This document shows positions 47,163-57,680 of a stretch of DNA of 64,000 nt, one piece after another; position 1 is the stretch's first letter; every line of letters begins with the position of its first letter. Made by a program: the position numbers and the translations under genes. The notes below the pieces were generated by a model. The model did not search any database. It was not told the origin of the DNA and saw nothing but the letters and a program-made list of their open reading frames with translations. This DNA comes from Anthostomella pinea (taxonomy: Eukaryota; Ascomycota; Sordariomycetes; Xylariales; Xylariaceae), in the NCBI GenBank assembly GCA_963556695.1, contig CAUWAG010000010.1:4216001-4280000 (forward strand), given 5' to 3'.

Positions 47163-48953
47163 GCTTATAACTTTTTGTTTATCATCAATCGTATCGTGAA
47201 TTGATGCTGTGGCTGACGGTCTACGGGTGTGCTGTTTCTCTCAGCCAGGCACAACATTCACATTGCTATTGAATACTCCAAAGTAGTTTTATCCACATAT
47301 CGTGAGCATGTTGATTTTTTCATTGTATTTTCCCTTGAGTCTGAGGATGCAGCGTGTTGCTCGAGAGACATAATCTATTGACGAGGTACGAACCTGTGAT
47401 CTACACCTCCCTATTCCGTGCCTGGCCTCACAACTCAGATGGATGTGGAACTGCATCAGAGGGTCGCTCACCTCGGCACATAATGTTATGACATCTCTCT
47501 CGAATCGGCGCGCTGCCGAACGGGCGTCGGCGCCTCTGCATCTGGAGCCATGGGAATTGGCATTCGCAATATCGGGGGTGCTGAGGAGCTCCTTGACGTC
47601 ATGGGCACTTGCTTAATCTCAGCTTACTACCTGTAGGGCAATTTGAGTATTTGGCCTAAGTGTCCTAATGTAGGGTGTCTTCTTACCAAGAGACGGAGTC
47701 TCCCACGCGGGCCCGAACCCTGGCCACGGCACATAGGGGAGCAGCTTGTACTGTCGCGACGAGGTTGAAGCCAGTCCGGGCGAGAGGAGTCCTTACCCCA
47801 GCCAGAACACTCATGATGCCATGGTGTTGTTAACGGGGGCCTTCAATCGTTGAGATAGGGGAGGAGGGGCATCGTGCGTAACTCTCACCCTACCAACTCC
47901 CGTCCCCCTTGGTGGTTGGCCAGCAGCTGGATTCCTCGCAGAAGGCCACCGACTGTACGGTTCCGGCTCGGGGTGTCATCTTCGTTATTAGGAGATATCT
48001 GACAGTACGGCCATGGCTCTGGGATATTATATGGTACTTTCTTGCCACCAGCGAGGTCCGAGCCATAGGTCTGGGGAAAAGAGCACCTGGATACGTCAAC
48101 TGATGGCGTCATTCTCTTACCTAGTGAAATATTCGAAGATGCGCTGCTCTCTGTGTAATATCCCCGGAAAATACAGACCTCTACCAGCCGCTAATGACAT
48201 CGATGTCCATGTGCGCAGTCTCACAACTTGTCCCTTTGATCCCGCTGCATCTGGTTGGTTGATTGCCTGCCTCTGCATGGTCGCGCTGCATGTCGGAAAG
48301 GGGTACCACATGTGTTTGCAAAATAGGGGTACTCACCTACCGGCACGTGTATTGCAGGTCAACTGAGTACATGTGGCTGTGCCTTGTGGTAGCGGTATCC
48401 AGAATAAGGACCAGGGTCACGAATGGTGGCTATTGGTCTGTATCTGGAAGTTGCTTGATTGAAAGAAGGGATGGGTGGTGTCCCCATCCCAGAAGTAGCT
48501 ATCATCCCAGTTGGGTACGAATCTGGTACAAACGGGTACCAGTTGGGCTCCAAGGTACCTTGTACCCTGGTCCGTGACCCATCCGTCATTGTGGCTGGAA
48601 AATGGGTTGAGGAGCCACATGGCACCCTGCGCAAAAGCATAAAATCGTCATGGTGGGGGTAATTACTTATCAAGGCGGCCTTTCTACCCTCAATCGCAGT
48701 CTTACAGCACTTCACAGGCACCGTTTGAGAGAGCATCATGTGAAGTATAATGATCGTTATCTGTTACAGTCTCCCTGGACCGAAATAATAGTATACATGC
48801 GCGAGTTGATTCAATCATACAAGACTTGCTCGTAATCACAGATGAGCAGTGAACGCCAAGCCGGAAAACAGCCACCGTTCCCACCCCCCATCGTATCTTT
48901 CCTCTTCATACCCTCGAGCCGCCCCTCCAGTCATACCAGCAGCTTCTCGCAAT
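47163..48953. other. intergenic region
   Basis: About 1.8 kb from the tRNA terminator to the stop of the secreted-protein gene. No coding gene is supported. Around 48490-48570 the motif GGTAC recurs several times with local inverted symmetry. Two T-arm-like strings near 47390 and 47715 do not belong to foldable tRNAs. Confidence 0.55.
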
Positions 48954-49595
48954 TCAGCAATCGCGCAGGCATACGTAGCTCTGAATCGCCTTGTTGGCGT
49001 ACTCTTGAACGGAATCAGGAAGGCCTTTGAAACACTTGTTGCCCCCGGCGTCTATGGCGGACCCCGTCTCGCCGGCTTGCACCTGGCAATTTGGGTCGGT
49101 ATACACCATGCAGTTGGTCCCGCGATTCCCATCGCCGACAGCCAGAACGCTGCCGATAGGATCCACGATCCAGGGCCCGCTCGGGTCGGTCTCGTTTTGG
49201 CGGTAGTTCTGCCTCTGGCATTCACGGTTGCACTGTAGGTATCGCATGATCGGTCAGCCAGCTGGCCATAGATAACTAGGTATCGCCACGTTCCTCGTGT
49301 GTGCACAGAGGGAAGCGTGCCAAAGGAAAGGGGGATGAGGCGGCTTGGAGAGACTGTGCTCGGGATCATAGAGCTCTGCACACTTTGGGAAGGGGGCGCT
49401 GATTACCTTGCCTGGGCCGTGTTGCGAGATTAGGGTGCTGTGTTGGCAGTCGGGTCCTGCGTAGACGTGGACGCATGCTCCGCCACCGATTCCGGGATCA
49501 CCGCAGCCGTTGCGTGCCGATAGTAGCTCGGGCATAGATGTCGCAATTCCAGCTGCGAGGAGGCTCACGACGAGGGTCTTCGTGATGGCGTACAT
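48954..49595 (-). CDS. small secreted cysteine-rich protein
   Basis: Two exons, 49595-49407 and 49232-48954, join in phase 0 (GTAATC donor; CTACAG acceptor preceded by a CTGAC branch motif) and give 155 residues. The N-terminus MYAITKTLVVSLLAAGIATS is a clear signal peptide. The mature part has ten cysteines, including NGCGDPG, ACVHVYAGPDC, CNRECQRQNY, NCMVYTDPNC, NKC and CLRDC, which suits five disulphides. There is no membrane segment or GPI signal. I recognise no family. Small size, secretion and even cysteine number fit the class of candidate effectors or antimicrobial proteins, but that is inference. The 174-nt intron is long for this window and could hide a small further exon. Confidence 0.75.
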
Positions 49596-50889
49596 CTTGT
49601 TGGTGGTGATTTCAGATACGGTTCGGGCCGGAAAGCTCAGAGTGCTGTGTTTTGATGCTTTGAGTCGTTGGTGTGACTTGGCTCGAGGAAGTGAAGTGGT
49701 GTTTGTGTTGTTGCTATTGTTGAGTTTCCGAGACCACCGACAACGTGAGTCTTGTCTGTCTTAAATATAAGAGGAGACTGGACTGTTCTCGATGACATCG
49801 TCATGTCTTCAGCGACAGGTCTTTGGCCGCACCTCGCCCTCCAAGCTCATGTTTACTATTTTCAGCCCGATCATGATGTTCCCTTACTGCCCGAAGGATG
49901 GGACTGTGGGTTGTAGACCTGAAGGGTATGATGCAAGTCTCGCGATTGTTTGCCACAGAGCAGTGTTGATTTCGGTTCACAGAGCATCTGATGATGATCT
50001 CATTGTCACCATGGGTTCTGGTGACAATCACCCTCCGCTGATGATTACATGGGGATATAATTAGATAGAGTTGACAATGTCCAGATCCGATGACGAACGT
50101 AGGAATGTGACGATGGTGCTGGTTTCTGTAATCGGCTTTGGTCGGTGACGATGGTTGCAAAGCACCTGACCCATGTTACTATTGCCCGGCGCCGTGACGG
50201 CCGAAGGCCGATACTGCGTTGCCTCTCGGGCTGCTTCCATCACTTGAGTACAGTTATATAAAAGCCATTAGTCGGGGCGCGGCATTTATTACATGCGTCG
50301 TGAACCTACCAGGTGGATCTGGTGATCCTGCCTCAGCCTTGCCTGCTTGACAAGGTACTATTTACAGCTAGCCACTCCTTCGCAACAGTAGCTTGTTCCC
50401 ACCAAGCCAGGTTCCGCAGCCTTCTTGCTGAGATAGCTCGACCATGTTGCTTGCTTGACCTGCGGACACCTTGTCGTTTTCATGTCACATCTTCCACCTC
50501 GAGCTGATGTGATTTCTGCATTCATACTCGGGTAATCGGCCCCAAGAAGGTCGAGTAGATACCTTGTAAGGTGCGGACACCTTCATGTGGTATCAACTAC
50601 GTAGCTACTCAGACGTTGCGTTCGGTTCGTCAACCGGTCTTTCGTTGCGATCGTCACGTGCCATTTCCCACGTTTGTTGCCATCCCCCGTGCCAACGCCA
50701 AGTACTTGGATGCGGCTCCGAAAGTGACACTCCCGAGGTCCCTATGGCCTTGAGCCTGTTCACAAGATGTCGTAACCATCGTACAGTCGTAGCTGAGGGA
50801 GCTAGACGTGCGCAGTATCAAGATGGCCATTGGGTTGACGTCCTTGCTAAGGTCAAATTTGAATTTGGTTGGGTCGTTGCCTTGCGCCA
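49596..50889. other. intergenic region
   Basis: Promoter region of the secreted-protein gene on the left and 3' region of CENP-S on the right. Short open stretches on both strands near 49800-50160 and 50570-50750 resemble nothing known. No repeat or RNA gene was seen. Confidence 0.55.
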
Positions 50890-51351
50890 TCATCTTTTGG
50901 ACTTGCCCTTGCCCTTGGTCTTGGCGGCTTTTGTCTCGTCGACAAAGTCCTTGATAATGGCGTGCAGGTCATTGTTCCTTCTTGCAAGCAATAATACATC
51001 GGCAGTCGTGATGGTCGAGCGTCCGGCGTGACGACTGAAGCTCTCCAGATCCATTGCGACGTTTTCTGAGTCTCATCAGCTCTGCCCATCTACCTTGTTC
51101 AGTACCTCAAGGAAGGTCGCGTACCGATCTGAGCCCAGACCATCTCCGTCAAGGCTCCAATGAACTGAGGAGTCACATTTCTGTTTCTCCGTAGGGTTTC
51201 CTCATCGACCATTTTGCCGACAGCGAACCACAGCGCAGCCTTCAGTCGCTATTTCGCGATATCAGCTGGGATTCGGAGGGAACTACCTGCAGCACAGGGG
51301 TCCGGTGGAATAGTTGCTCACCTCCCTCACATCTTCGTCATCGTCCGCCAT
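50890..51351 (-). CDS. MHF1: CENP-S / MHF1 histone-fold protein
   Basis: Histone-fold subunit that pairs with CENP-X (MHF2). It acts in the kinetochore CENP-T-W-S-X complex and with the Fanconi-type helicase FANCM/Mph1 at stalled forks. The gene is hidden by two introns. Exons are 51351-51322 (only ten codons), 51248-51125 and 51065-50890, with consistent phases, giving 109 residues. The start is MADDDEDVRE; the histone fold follows (about residues 11-90) with LKAALWFAVGKMVDEETL, NVTPQFIGALTEMVWAQIE, AMDLESFSRHAGRSTITTAD and VLLLARRNNDLHAIIKDF. A Lys-rich tail (TKGKGKSKR) ends the protein. Length and motif order match the family. It diverges from PGA2 across 511 bp. Confidence 0.93.
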
Positions 51352-51862
51352 CGCAATTCGGGAGATGCGTTGAATGAGGCACAGGTAACGGCAACAGATG
51401 ACTTGTTTAGTGGCGTCCTGAGGAGGAGGTGGTGGATAAGGTACCATGATACCTGTCAAACGCGTCGAGCGCGTCTTAGAAGGCGAGGACGATAAGACCC
51501 TTATCGGCACATGCATATTGGGCAGGTGGGGCAAGGTTCAACCCAATTTCCGGACTGTTTTTGTTTCGTTGCGCCCAGCACTTTTATCCCTCGTGGTCTA
51601 AACATCTAAAACCTTCCACGAACCCAAAAACGACGCACTGCCCGCCAGATCCGTTGCCTCCGAAGCTTCAATTTCTCTTGTCCTTGCCTTTCCTGTCTTT
51701 CTACTCCTTCTCCTCGTGTATTACTATCAGTCTCTGGTTGCGACATACTCGGGCCTGCCCTACGTCTACTCTCCTTCGAACAACTGCTCGCCTCAGACGC
51801 TTCCGATTCCTGATCTTCCTACGCACGACGCACGTCGCAACTACACCCGAGCAGACTTCACC
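51352..51862. promoter_or_regulatory. MHF1-PGA2 bidirectional promoter region
   Basis: The 511 bp between divergent start codons. The PGA2-proximal third is pyrimidine-rich (TTTCTCTTGTCCTTGCC-like) as in fungal 5' leaders. No specific factor site was identified. A plus-strand frame is open through part of it but lacks a plausible start of its own. Confidence 0.5.
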
Positions 51863-52324
51863 ATGTCGGAACTTTACGACCTCTTTGCCCACTTGGGCGA
51901 CTCAGTCCACAAGCTATACAGGCTGGTCACGTACCGGTTCACGAACAACCTTAGCGAGTCGTTCTCCCAAGTGCCAATGCAGCACTGGATCCGCCTGGTA
52001 ATCATCGTTGGGGCCTACGCCCTGCTTCGGCCCTACATCGTCAAGATGGGCGCAAAATTCCAGGAGAAGCAGATGGCAAAAGACCAGATCGAACAAGAAA
52101 AGCAGGCCGAGATATCCCCCAATCAGCTGCGGGGCCAGGTCGACATACCGGAAGACAGCGACGAGGAGGAACAGGCCGAAACCACTTCATCAGACTGGGG
52201 GAAGAAGGCTCGCAAGCGGCAACGAAACATGATCAAGAAGATGTTGGACATCGAAGAGAAGAGGCTCCAGGAACTGCAAGAAGAAGAGGAAGACAAGGAT
52301 ATCGAGCAGTTCCTGGTCGGATGA
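51863..52324 (+). CDS. PGA2: PGA2-type protein-trafficking membrane protein
   Basis: Small ER/nuclear-envelope membrane protein; in yeast Pga2 is needed for processing of Gas1 and Pho8 and for normal secretory traffic. A single exon of 153 residues. After a short N-terminus (MSELYDLFAHLG) comes one membrane segment, WIRLVIIVGAYALLRPYIV (about 41-60). A long charged region follows: a helical stretch KFQEKQMAKDQIEQEKQ, an acidic spacer DSDEEEQ, a basic patch KKARKRQRNMIKK, and the acidic C-terminus EEEEDKDIEQFLVG typical of the family. The ATG with a CACC context before SELYD was chosen; the frame is open upstream for about 150 nt but the added part is unlike the family. Confidence 0.9.
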   Translation: MSELYDLFAHLGDSVHKLYRLVTYRFTNNLSESFSQVPMQHWIRLVIIVGAYALLRPYIVKMGAKFQEKQMAKDQIEQEKQAEISPNQLRGQVDIPEDSDEEEQAETTSSDWGKKARKRQRNMIKKMLDIEEKRLQELQEEEEDKDIEQFLVG

Positions 52325-53272
52325 GGTCGCCGACGGAGAGGCGGAACATTGAAGGGACGGTGGATCATCCTATACATAATGCGACTACCATGAACCCTCA
52401 ATCAGCAACTCACATTTCTTGTCTTCGACTCGACTATCATCTTCAGCACTGAATAGCAATCACATGTGTCCAATAACCTAACTAGGCAGTGTCCCAACAG
52501 TCGCTAGAGAACAAACTCGAACTCGACTCATGCTCGTAAGAGTCCGCGATCGAGAACATCCGACAAGGCATCAATGCATCAGGTCAGGTCGAATCTGTGA
52601 TCCTGTCTGACAATGGCGCTATCCTTGCAGAGCTCGAGTCCACTTCAACATTGGAGCTGACTGAACATATCGACATCTAAGGGATGTGCCAACCTTTGGA
52701 CCTATGGTACAACCATCCCAGGGCCGGAGTCGAGACGCTTCCAAGACTTCGTCCGTACCCGACAGCTTAACGTGCCGCTTCTACTCGGGGACTCATGCAT
52801 ATGCAACCTTGCCTGCCCTGTTCTCGCAGTTCTTTCGTGTCAGCATATCAGAGCCATCGCCAATCTCGTGTTTGCCGATCTCTGCGCCATTGAACAATCG
52901 CTCGCAGTGTCAACCATGCCCCCAATACCCCCACAGTGTAGTAAGATTGTTCCTGATACCGAACATACGTGGACATGTCTCCTAAGGTGAGGCCCCTGTC
53001 TTTGCTAGTATTGTGCTTAGGCTACCCGAATACCGCCAGGATGGACCGAAGCGAAAACACGGGCAGCTCGGCGTGTCTTCCGCGGCCAGTCAAAACCTCC
53101 AGACTGCATCTTCAGCCAATCTACCTCATCGTGCGACGGTTCCTTACATCCACGTATCTATTCCATCACGTAATGTACCCTCTCCGGATGACGGCGCTTT
53201 GACTACAATATCTACGTGCATCTATTTTCGCGCATGGAATCCTTTCTGTAACGGTCCGTTCCGCCCGCTGCC
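52325..53272. other. intergenic region
   Basis: PGA2 3' region, then unassigned DNA before the permease pseudogene. Some frames around 52690-52990 are open on the plus strand, but I cannot relate them to any protein. Confidence 0.5.
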
Positions 53273-55239
53273 ATGCCAGCGCCCAGTTCGGGCATGGTGC
53301 CATCCCACCACGAAGCGGACGAACGCCTCTCCGGTGAGGACGACGCGCTGATCCGGGCGTCGGTCGACGGAGACCAACAGCACCCCCGCGTAACGGACGT
53401 TCGCTGACTCGAATGAACGGTCTGGCCCTGGTTATCAGCTTACAGATTGGCTCGGGCATCTTCGCGGCACCCACTCTGATAAGCCAGCACGTCAACTCGC
53501 CGGCGGATGGGCTGATTGTCTGGGTGGTTGCCGGCCTGCTCGTCTGGACGGGCGCGGCATCCTTCATCGAGCTGGGGCTGCGCATTCCCAGTAACGGGGG
53601 GATCCAGGAGTACCTCCGGACCTGTTGGGGAGACTTCATGGGCTACCTGTTCACTTGAGTTTCGGTCTCGACTTAAAGCCGGCGGCCAACGCCGTCATAG
53701 CCACTATATTCGCTGATTACCTCCTCAAAGCTCTGTGGCCTTTCGAGCCGCTCTCGCCATGGACAATCAAGATCGTGGCGCTCGCCTGTGTAGCCACACT
53801 CACGCTGGTCAACTGCTTGGGTGCTACTGCCGGAGCGAAAGCTGCCAACGTGTTCTTACTGCTCAAGCTTAGTGCGCTTGCGAGCATGATCATTATCGGT
53901 TTTGTGGTCTACGTGTTTGGCTACGGAGATGGCGTCCCGGCCACAGAGGCTGGATGGTTCGGATGGGATCGATCGCCTCCGGCAGAGGTCAGCACATGGG
54001 CATGGCTTGGCAATTCTGCCACTGCGCTCTTCGGGGCCCTATTCAGCTATGGCGGATGGGAAGCAGTGGGCTTCGTCCTCGGAGACATGAGGGATCCGAC
54101 TGGGGATCTACCGGTTGTAATCAATGGAGCCATGACCATCGTAATTTCTGGGTTCTTTCTGATGAACGCGGCATTATATGGTACGTGTGAAGTCTTCAGC
54201 GCCGACACTCTGATGTTCTTTCATGCCACTGAGATCGGTGTGCCTAACCACTTCTACAGTACGTACGGCGAGGTTCCCACAAGTCATATCAGCTTGGTTG
54301 GACAGACAAACTATCTTGCCTTCGAGATGGTCTGACTCGGAAGTAAAATTGACACCCAGTAGATTTGTTTGCCGTTCGATGTCATGAGAGAAGCCACAAC
54401 AGTGGCGGTAGTAAGTTGTCCCGTCGATGCCGGCGGACACCGCCGAAGTAGAGGTAGGCTAATAATCAAGTCAAAGGAGTTCGCAAGACGAACAGTTGGC
54501 GGCTGGGGTGGGCTCGTATTCTCGGTCGTGGTAGCGCTGTCAGCAATGGGGGCCCTCAACGCCAACGTGTTTGCCACAGCGAAGCTCTGTGCAGCTGCCT
54601 CTCGGACGAGCCTACTTTCCCGCTGTTCTCGCAAACTTACACTGTAGCACGGCGCGAGACGAGGCAGCATACTTCCGCCAGACGCTGCCGTGGATGGTTC
54701 GACTCCCTGTGCAGGTCTTTGCGAGGGCCACCCGAGACTTGCGGTGGGAGCAATCCGTGCCCATGTAAGATTCACACCGGGAACCCTCGTGCTTGTGCAA
54801 GCTTGTCTCATGCATGTGGCAGATTCGCCCTGCTGATGAATGGGACTCTTGCATCGTTTTACGTGGCCATCGGTAGTTTCAACGGGCTGGTGACTTTCAT
54901 AGGTGACTTTGCCTTTGCCTCCTGGACGCCTTCTTTCGTATGTATGACTAACGTGTGTCAAAAGGGTTATCCGATTACTTCTTCTTCATGATGTCTGTTT
55001 CGGGCATACTAATCCTACGCAAGGCCGACCGGCATAAGCCCACCGGATCCGCGCACACGTACAAGACGTGGATAGGGAACCCAATCATATTCTCGTTCGT
55101 CAGCGGCCTGTTGATCCTCAGGGGAGTCATAACAGAACCGCTTCAGGGCCTGGCGATCCTGTTTGCTGGCCTGCTCGGATTGGCCGTCTTCTACACAAGG
55201 ACCGGCCGGCGCGGTTTCGAGCTACCCGCGGGTATATGA
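53273..55239 (+). pseudogene. amino-acid permease (APC superfamily, LAT/methionine-permease type), broken
   Basis: The sequence still reads as a fungal LAT-type permease: LALVISLQIGSGIFAAP (TM1), IQEYLRTCWGDFMGYLFT, AANAVIATIFADYLLKALWP, LFSYGGWEAVGFVLGDMRDP, VVALSAMGALNANVFATAKL, NGTLASFYVAIGSFNGLVTF and FSFVSGLLILRGVITEP near the end. It is not intact. The start region (ATG 53273) is in a different frame from TM1 (from 53413), with a break near 53400. A TGA sits at 53656-53658 where a Trp is expected, and the frame shifts again within 20 nt. A further frameshift lies near 54605, at AAAS before FPAVLANLHC. Intron-like gaps remain near 54181-54361, 54411-54475, 54766-54822 and 54902-54964, so this is a decayed gene, not a processed copy. 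Length and order match a full permease. Confidence 0.88.
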
Positions 55240-57680
55240 TGAGATGACGAATTAGCGATGCCTCGCTGGTGACGAGGAGGTAGTTGCCTCTTACACTACA
55301 TAAAGGCAACCACGGGCTGTCATATCGATCATCTTCCAGACAGACCGTTTTTTGCCTGGGAGGGGTGTAGTCGACAGATTAAAGGTGGCAATGACCGCGA
55401 TCCTTACCGCACGCGATCCGCTGGCGCATTTGAAGCTCCGTGAGAGGTCCCAAGGCGGCGGGAACTTCATCTATTTCTCCTGCATAGCGTCGGATTCAGC
55501 ACCGGCCGCGGGTCGGTCGGTCGGTGGTGGTGGTTGTAGTTGGTTCACACCATCTTGGGATTCGCGTGTGTGATCACGAGCGTCGAGCGTCATCCGAGGG
55601 CTGTCTGCTTGACTTGATTGTTGTTGTTTGTGTAGGCTGCATTGCATGCGCTGCGAGCTGCCGTACGACTTTAGGTATCAAGAGACTTTAGGTGGGTATA
55701 CGAGGCGACATAAGACCTCCACCCTCGCGCGCCGACGCCCCAAAGCAATGGCATCGTCGCACACGTGCAACCGGAAGGCCGTCGAAAGCAGATGGTGGAG
55801 ATACACCGGCAGGCCCAATGTGGACATCCACAACAGCATCATGGTAAGGTGGACATAGCCAGCCAGCGATGGCAACATCAACGAGGCTCTCTCTCTCTCG
55901 GTGTAGTTCCCTTGACTGCTCCAGCGATGGCAACAGCCAACGAGGCTCTCTCTCGGTGTGGTTTACTTATGTAAGCTGCATTTCGGTGCTCGCCGCGCTT
56001 CGAACTGGACATGATCTCATGCATAGCCAACTTCCATTCTGCAGGCCGTCTTTACCCGGTAGGTAATGATCAATGCTCGAAGCACCGGGGTGGAGCCTGG
56101 CCTCTTTTGCCTCGTTGCCTCCTCACGTACATGAGAGGGATGTTCTGCACGAGTTCTCGTTTTTATGGTTCGTGGCGTTGCTGTTTTTGCTCGATGAGCC
56201 CGTGCGATTCTAGAGCCACCACTTATTCCCCTGGTGATGGTGGCGTGGTTTTGTGGGCTTACACCTGGAAACGGTGCGTTGGGTCTACAGTCGGGTCTAT
56301 ACATCAGTGCACGGCATCTATGACAAGTGTTATTAGCTTTGATCCAGTTGAGCCAGCAGCAGGTGTATCTGCGGCAAGCACCCGACTCTCTGTCGCACAC
56401 GCACTCCTTGGAATATCTTGAGATCTGGGCGGTGGCAGGTGTCTATGGGGCGGGCCGCGGTGGCACCACGGCTGTGTTTCTAGCTGACGCCCGGCTGGAT
56501 AGTGTGGATGGACTACCGCAGTTATTACTCGGACGTCAGGCCTGCCTCGTGATTACTGAGGCGTCACGGAGACTGAGACTGCCAACGGTCGAAGATAGGC
56601 AGACAGGAGTCGTTGAACTCGAGCTGAGGTACTAAGCTGCTTGCTTGTTCCTGAGCGACAGGGTCGTGGCTAGTCATCTGCATCGCATCGACACCAGCTT
56701 TAGCTTGCTTGGGAATAGCGAGGGGCATAAATGCATACGAACCAAAGCCTGAGGAGTCCACGAGGTGTCGATGCTACCATTTGACGACAGCTCGCAGACA
56801 AACCCTGCTTCCCACACTGCCACCCTTCCATCGTCTTGCGCCTCCAAACTACCGATATGCAGACATGCATACCAACATGCATAGTTGCCCCTCCTTCCTT
56901 ACAACCAACATTGAAAGAGAATGACTTGTGACCTGACCTAGGTAAGGTAATAAATCCTGACGGTGGCCTTAACTCATCAAAAACGTGTTAGTACTGTGGT
57001 AAGGTAGTACCTGGGCGGCGCTGGGTCAGACCGCGTCTTGGGACCCCCCGTACCCCTGCCGCCGCTCATACCTCATAGGCTGGACGGTGGACCGCCGACC
57101 CCACGGTGAGCAAGTGCTTTTTCGGCGGCCGCGCCTTCGTCTTATTACATATTAAAGCGAGCACCGCCTCACCTCGAAAAGTCACTTGATTGACGTTTTT
57201 GTTTGTTCGCAAACTTCCGTGTCCTTACAAGTCTCGAAGGCTGTCTGTCCTCCTTCAGTGCCCTGTCTGCTGATCTTGTCTTGTACTGCCCTGTACTGCT
57301 CTGTACTGCTCCGTCTCACCTCCAGACTCCAGTCCATCCGTCTGTCTCCACCGCTCGTTACGTTGATTCCTGGCGGGACCTGCGATCGGGATTTTGTACA
57401 CCAACCTGCCCGTCGTCTGGAGTCTTGAGGTTGCTTCTGCTGCGTACGAGCTTTCAGAACAGCTGCTGCTCCACCTCCAGTTTGCCTGTCGAAAATCTCA
57501 CCTTGAAAACGAAAAGTCCTTGGCATTGGGCAGCGTTGAGAGCCGCCGCTGCCTCGAACTACCTAGTCAGCGAGGCTGTGTTAAGAATCAGTCACCAGGG
57601 TTGCACATTTTAAGCCCGCCATCGCCCAGATACGATGAGCTAGAACCATAACCGCTTCATCACGTTGAGTTTTCGCGAAT
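55240..57680. other. gene-free region with a direct repeat
   Basis: About 2.4 kb without a recognised gene. It contains the 58-bp-period direct repeat listed separately. The last 500 bp before the next gene are CT-rich (CTGTCTGTCTCC-like tracts) and suit a 5' leader. Confidence 0.55.
55863..55965. repeat. 58-bp-period direct repeat, 1.8 copies
   Basis: A unit beginning CCAGCGATGGCAACA occurs at 55863 and 55921. The copies differ in the length of an internal CT tract. No coding meaning is apparent. Confidence 0.8.

Noticed and set aside
47365..47730. Two more tRNA-like T-arms on the minus strand near 47390 and 47715
   Set aside because: Both lack the conserved A at loop position 58 and no cloverleaf can be folded around them.
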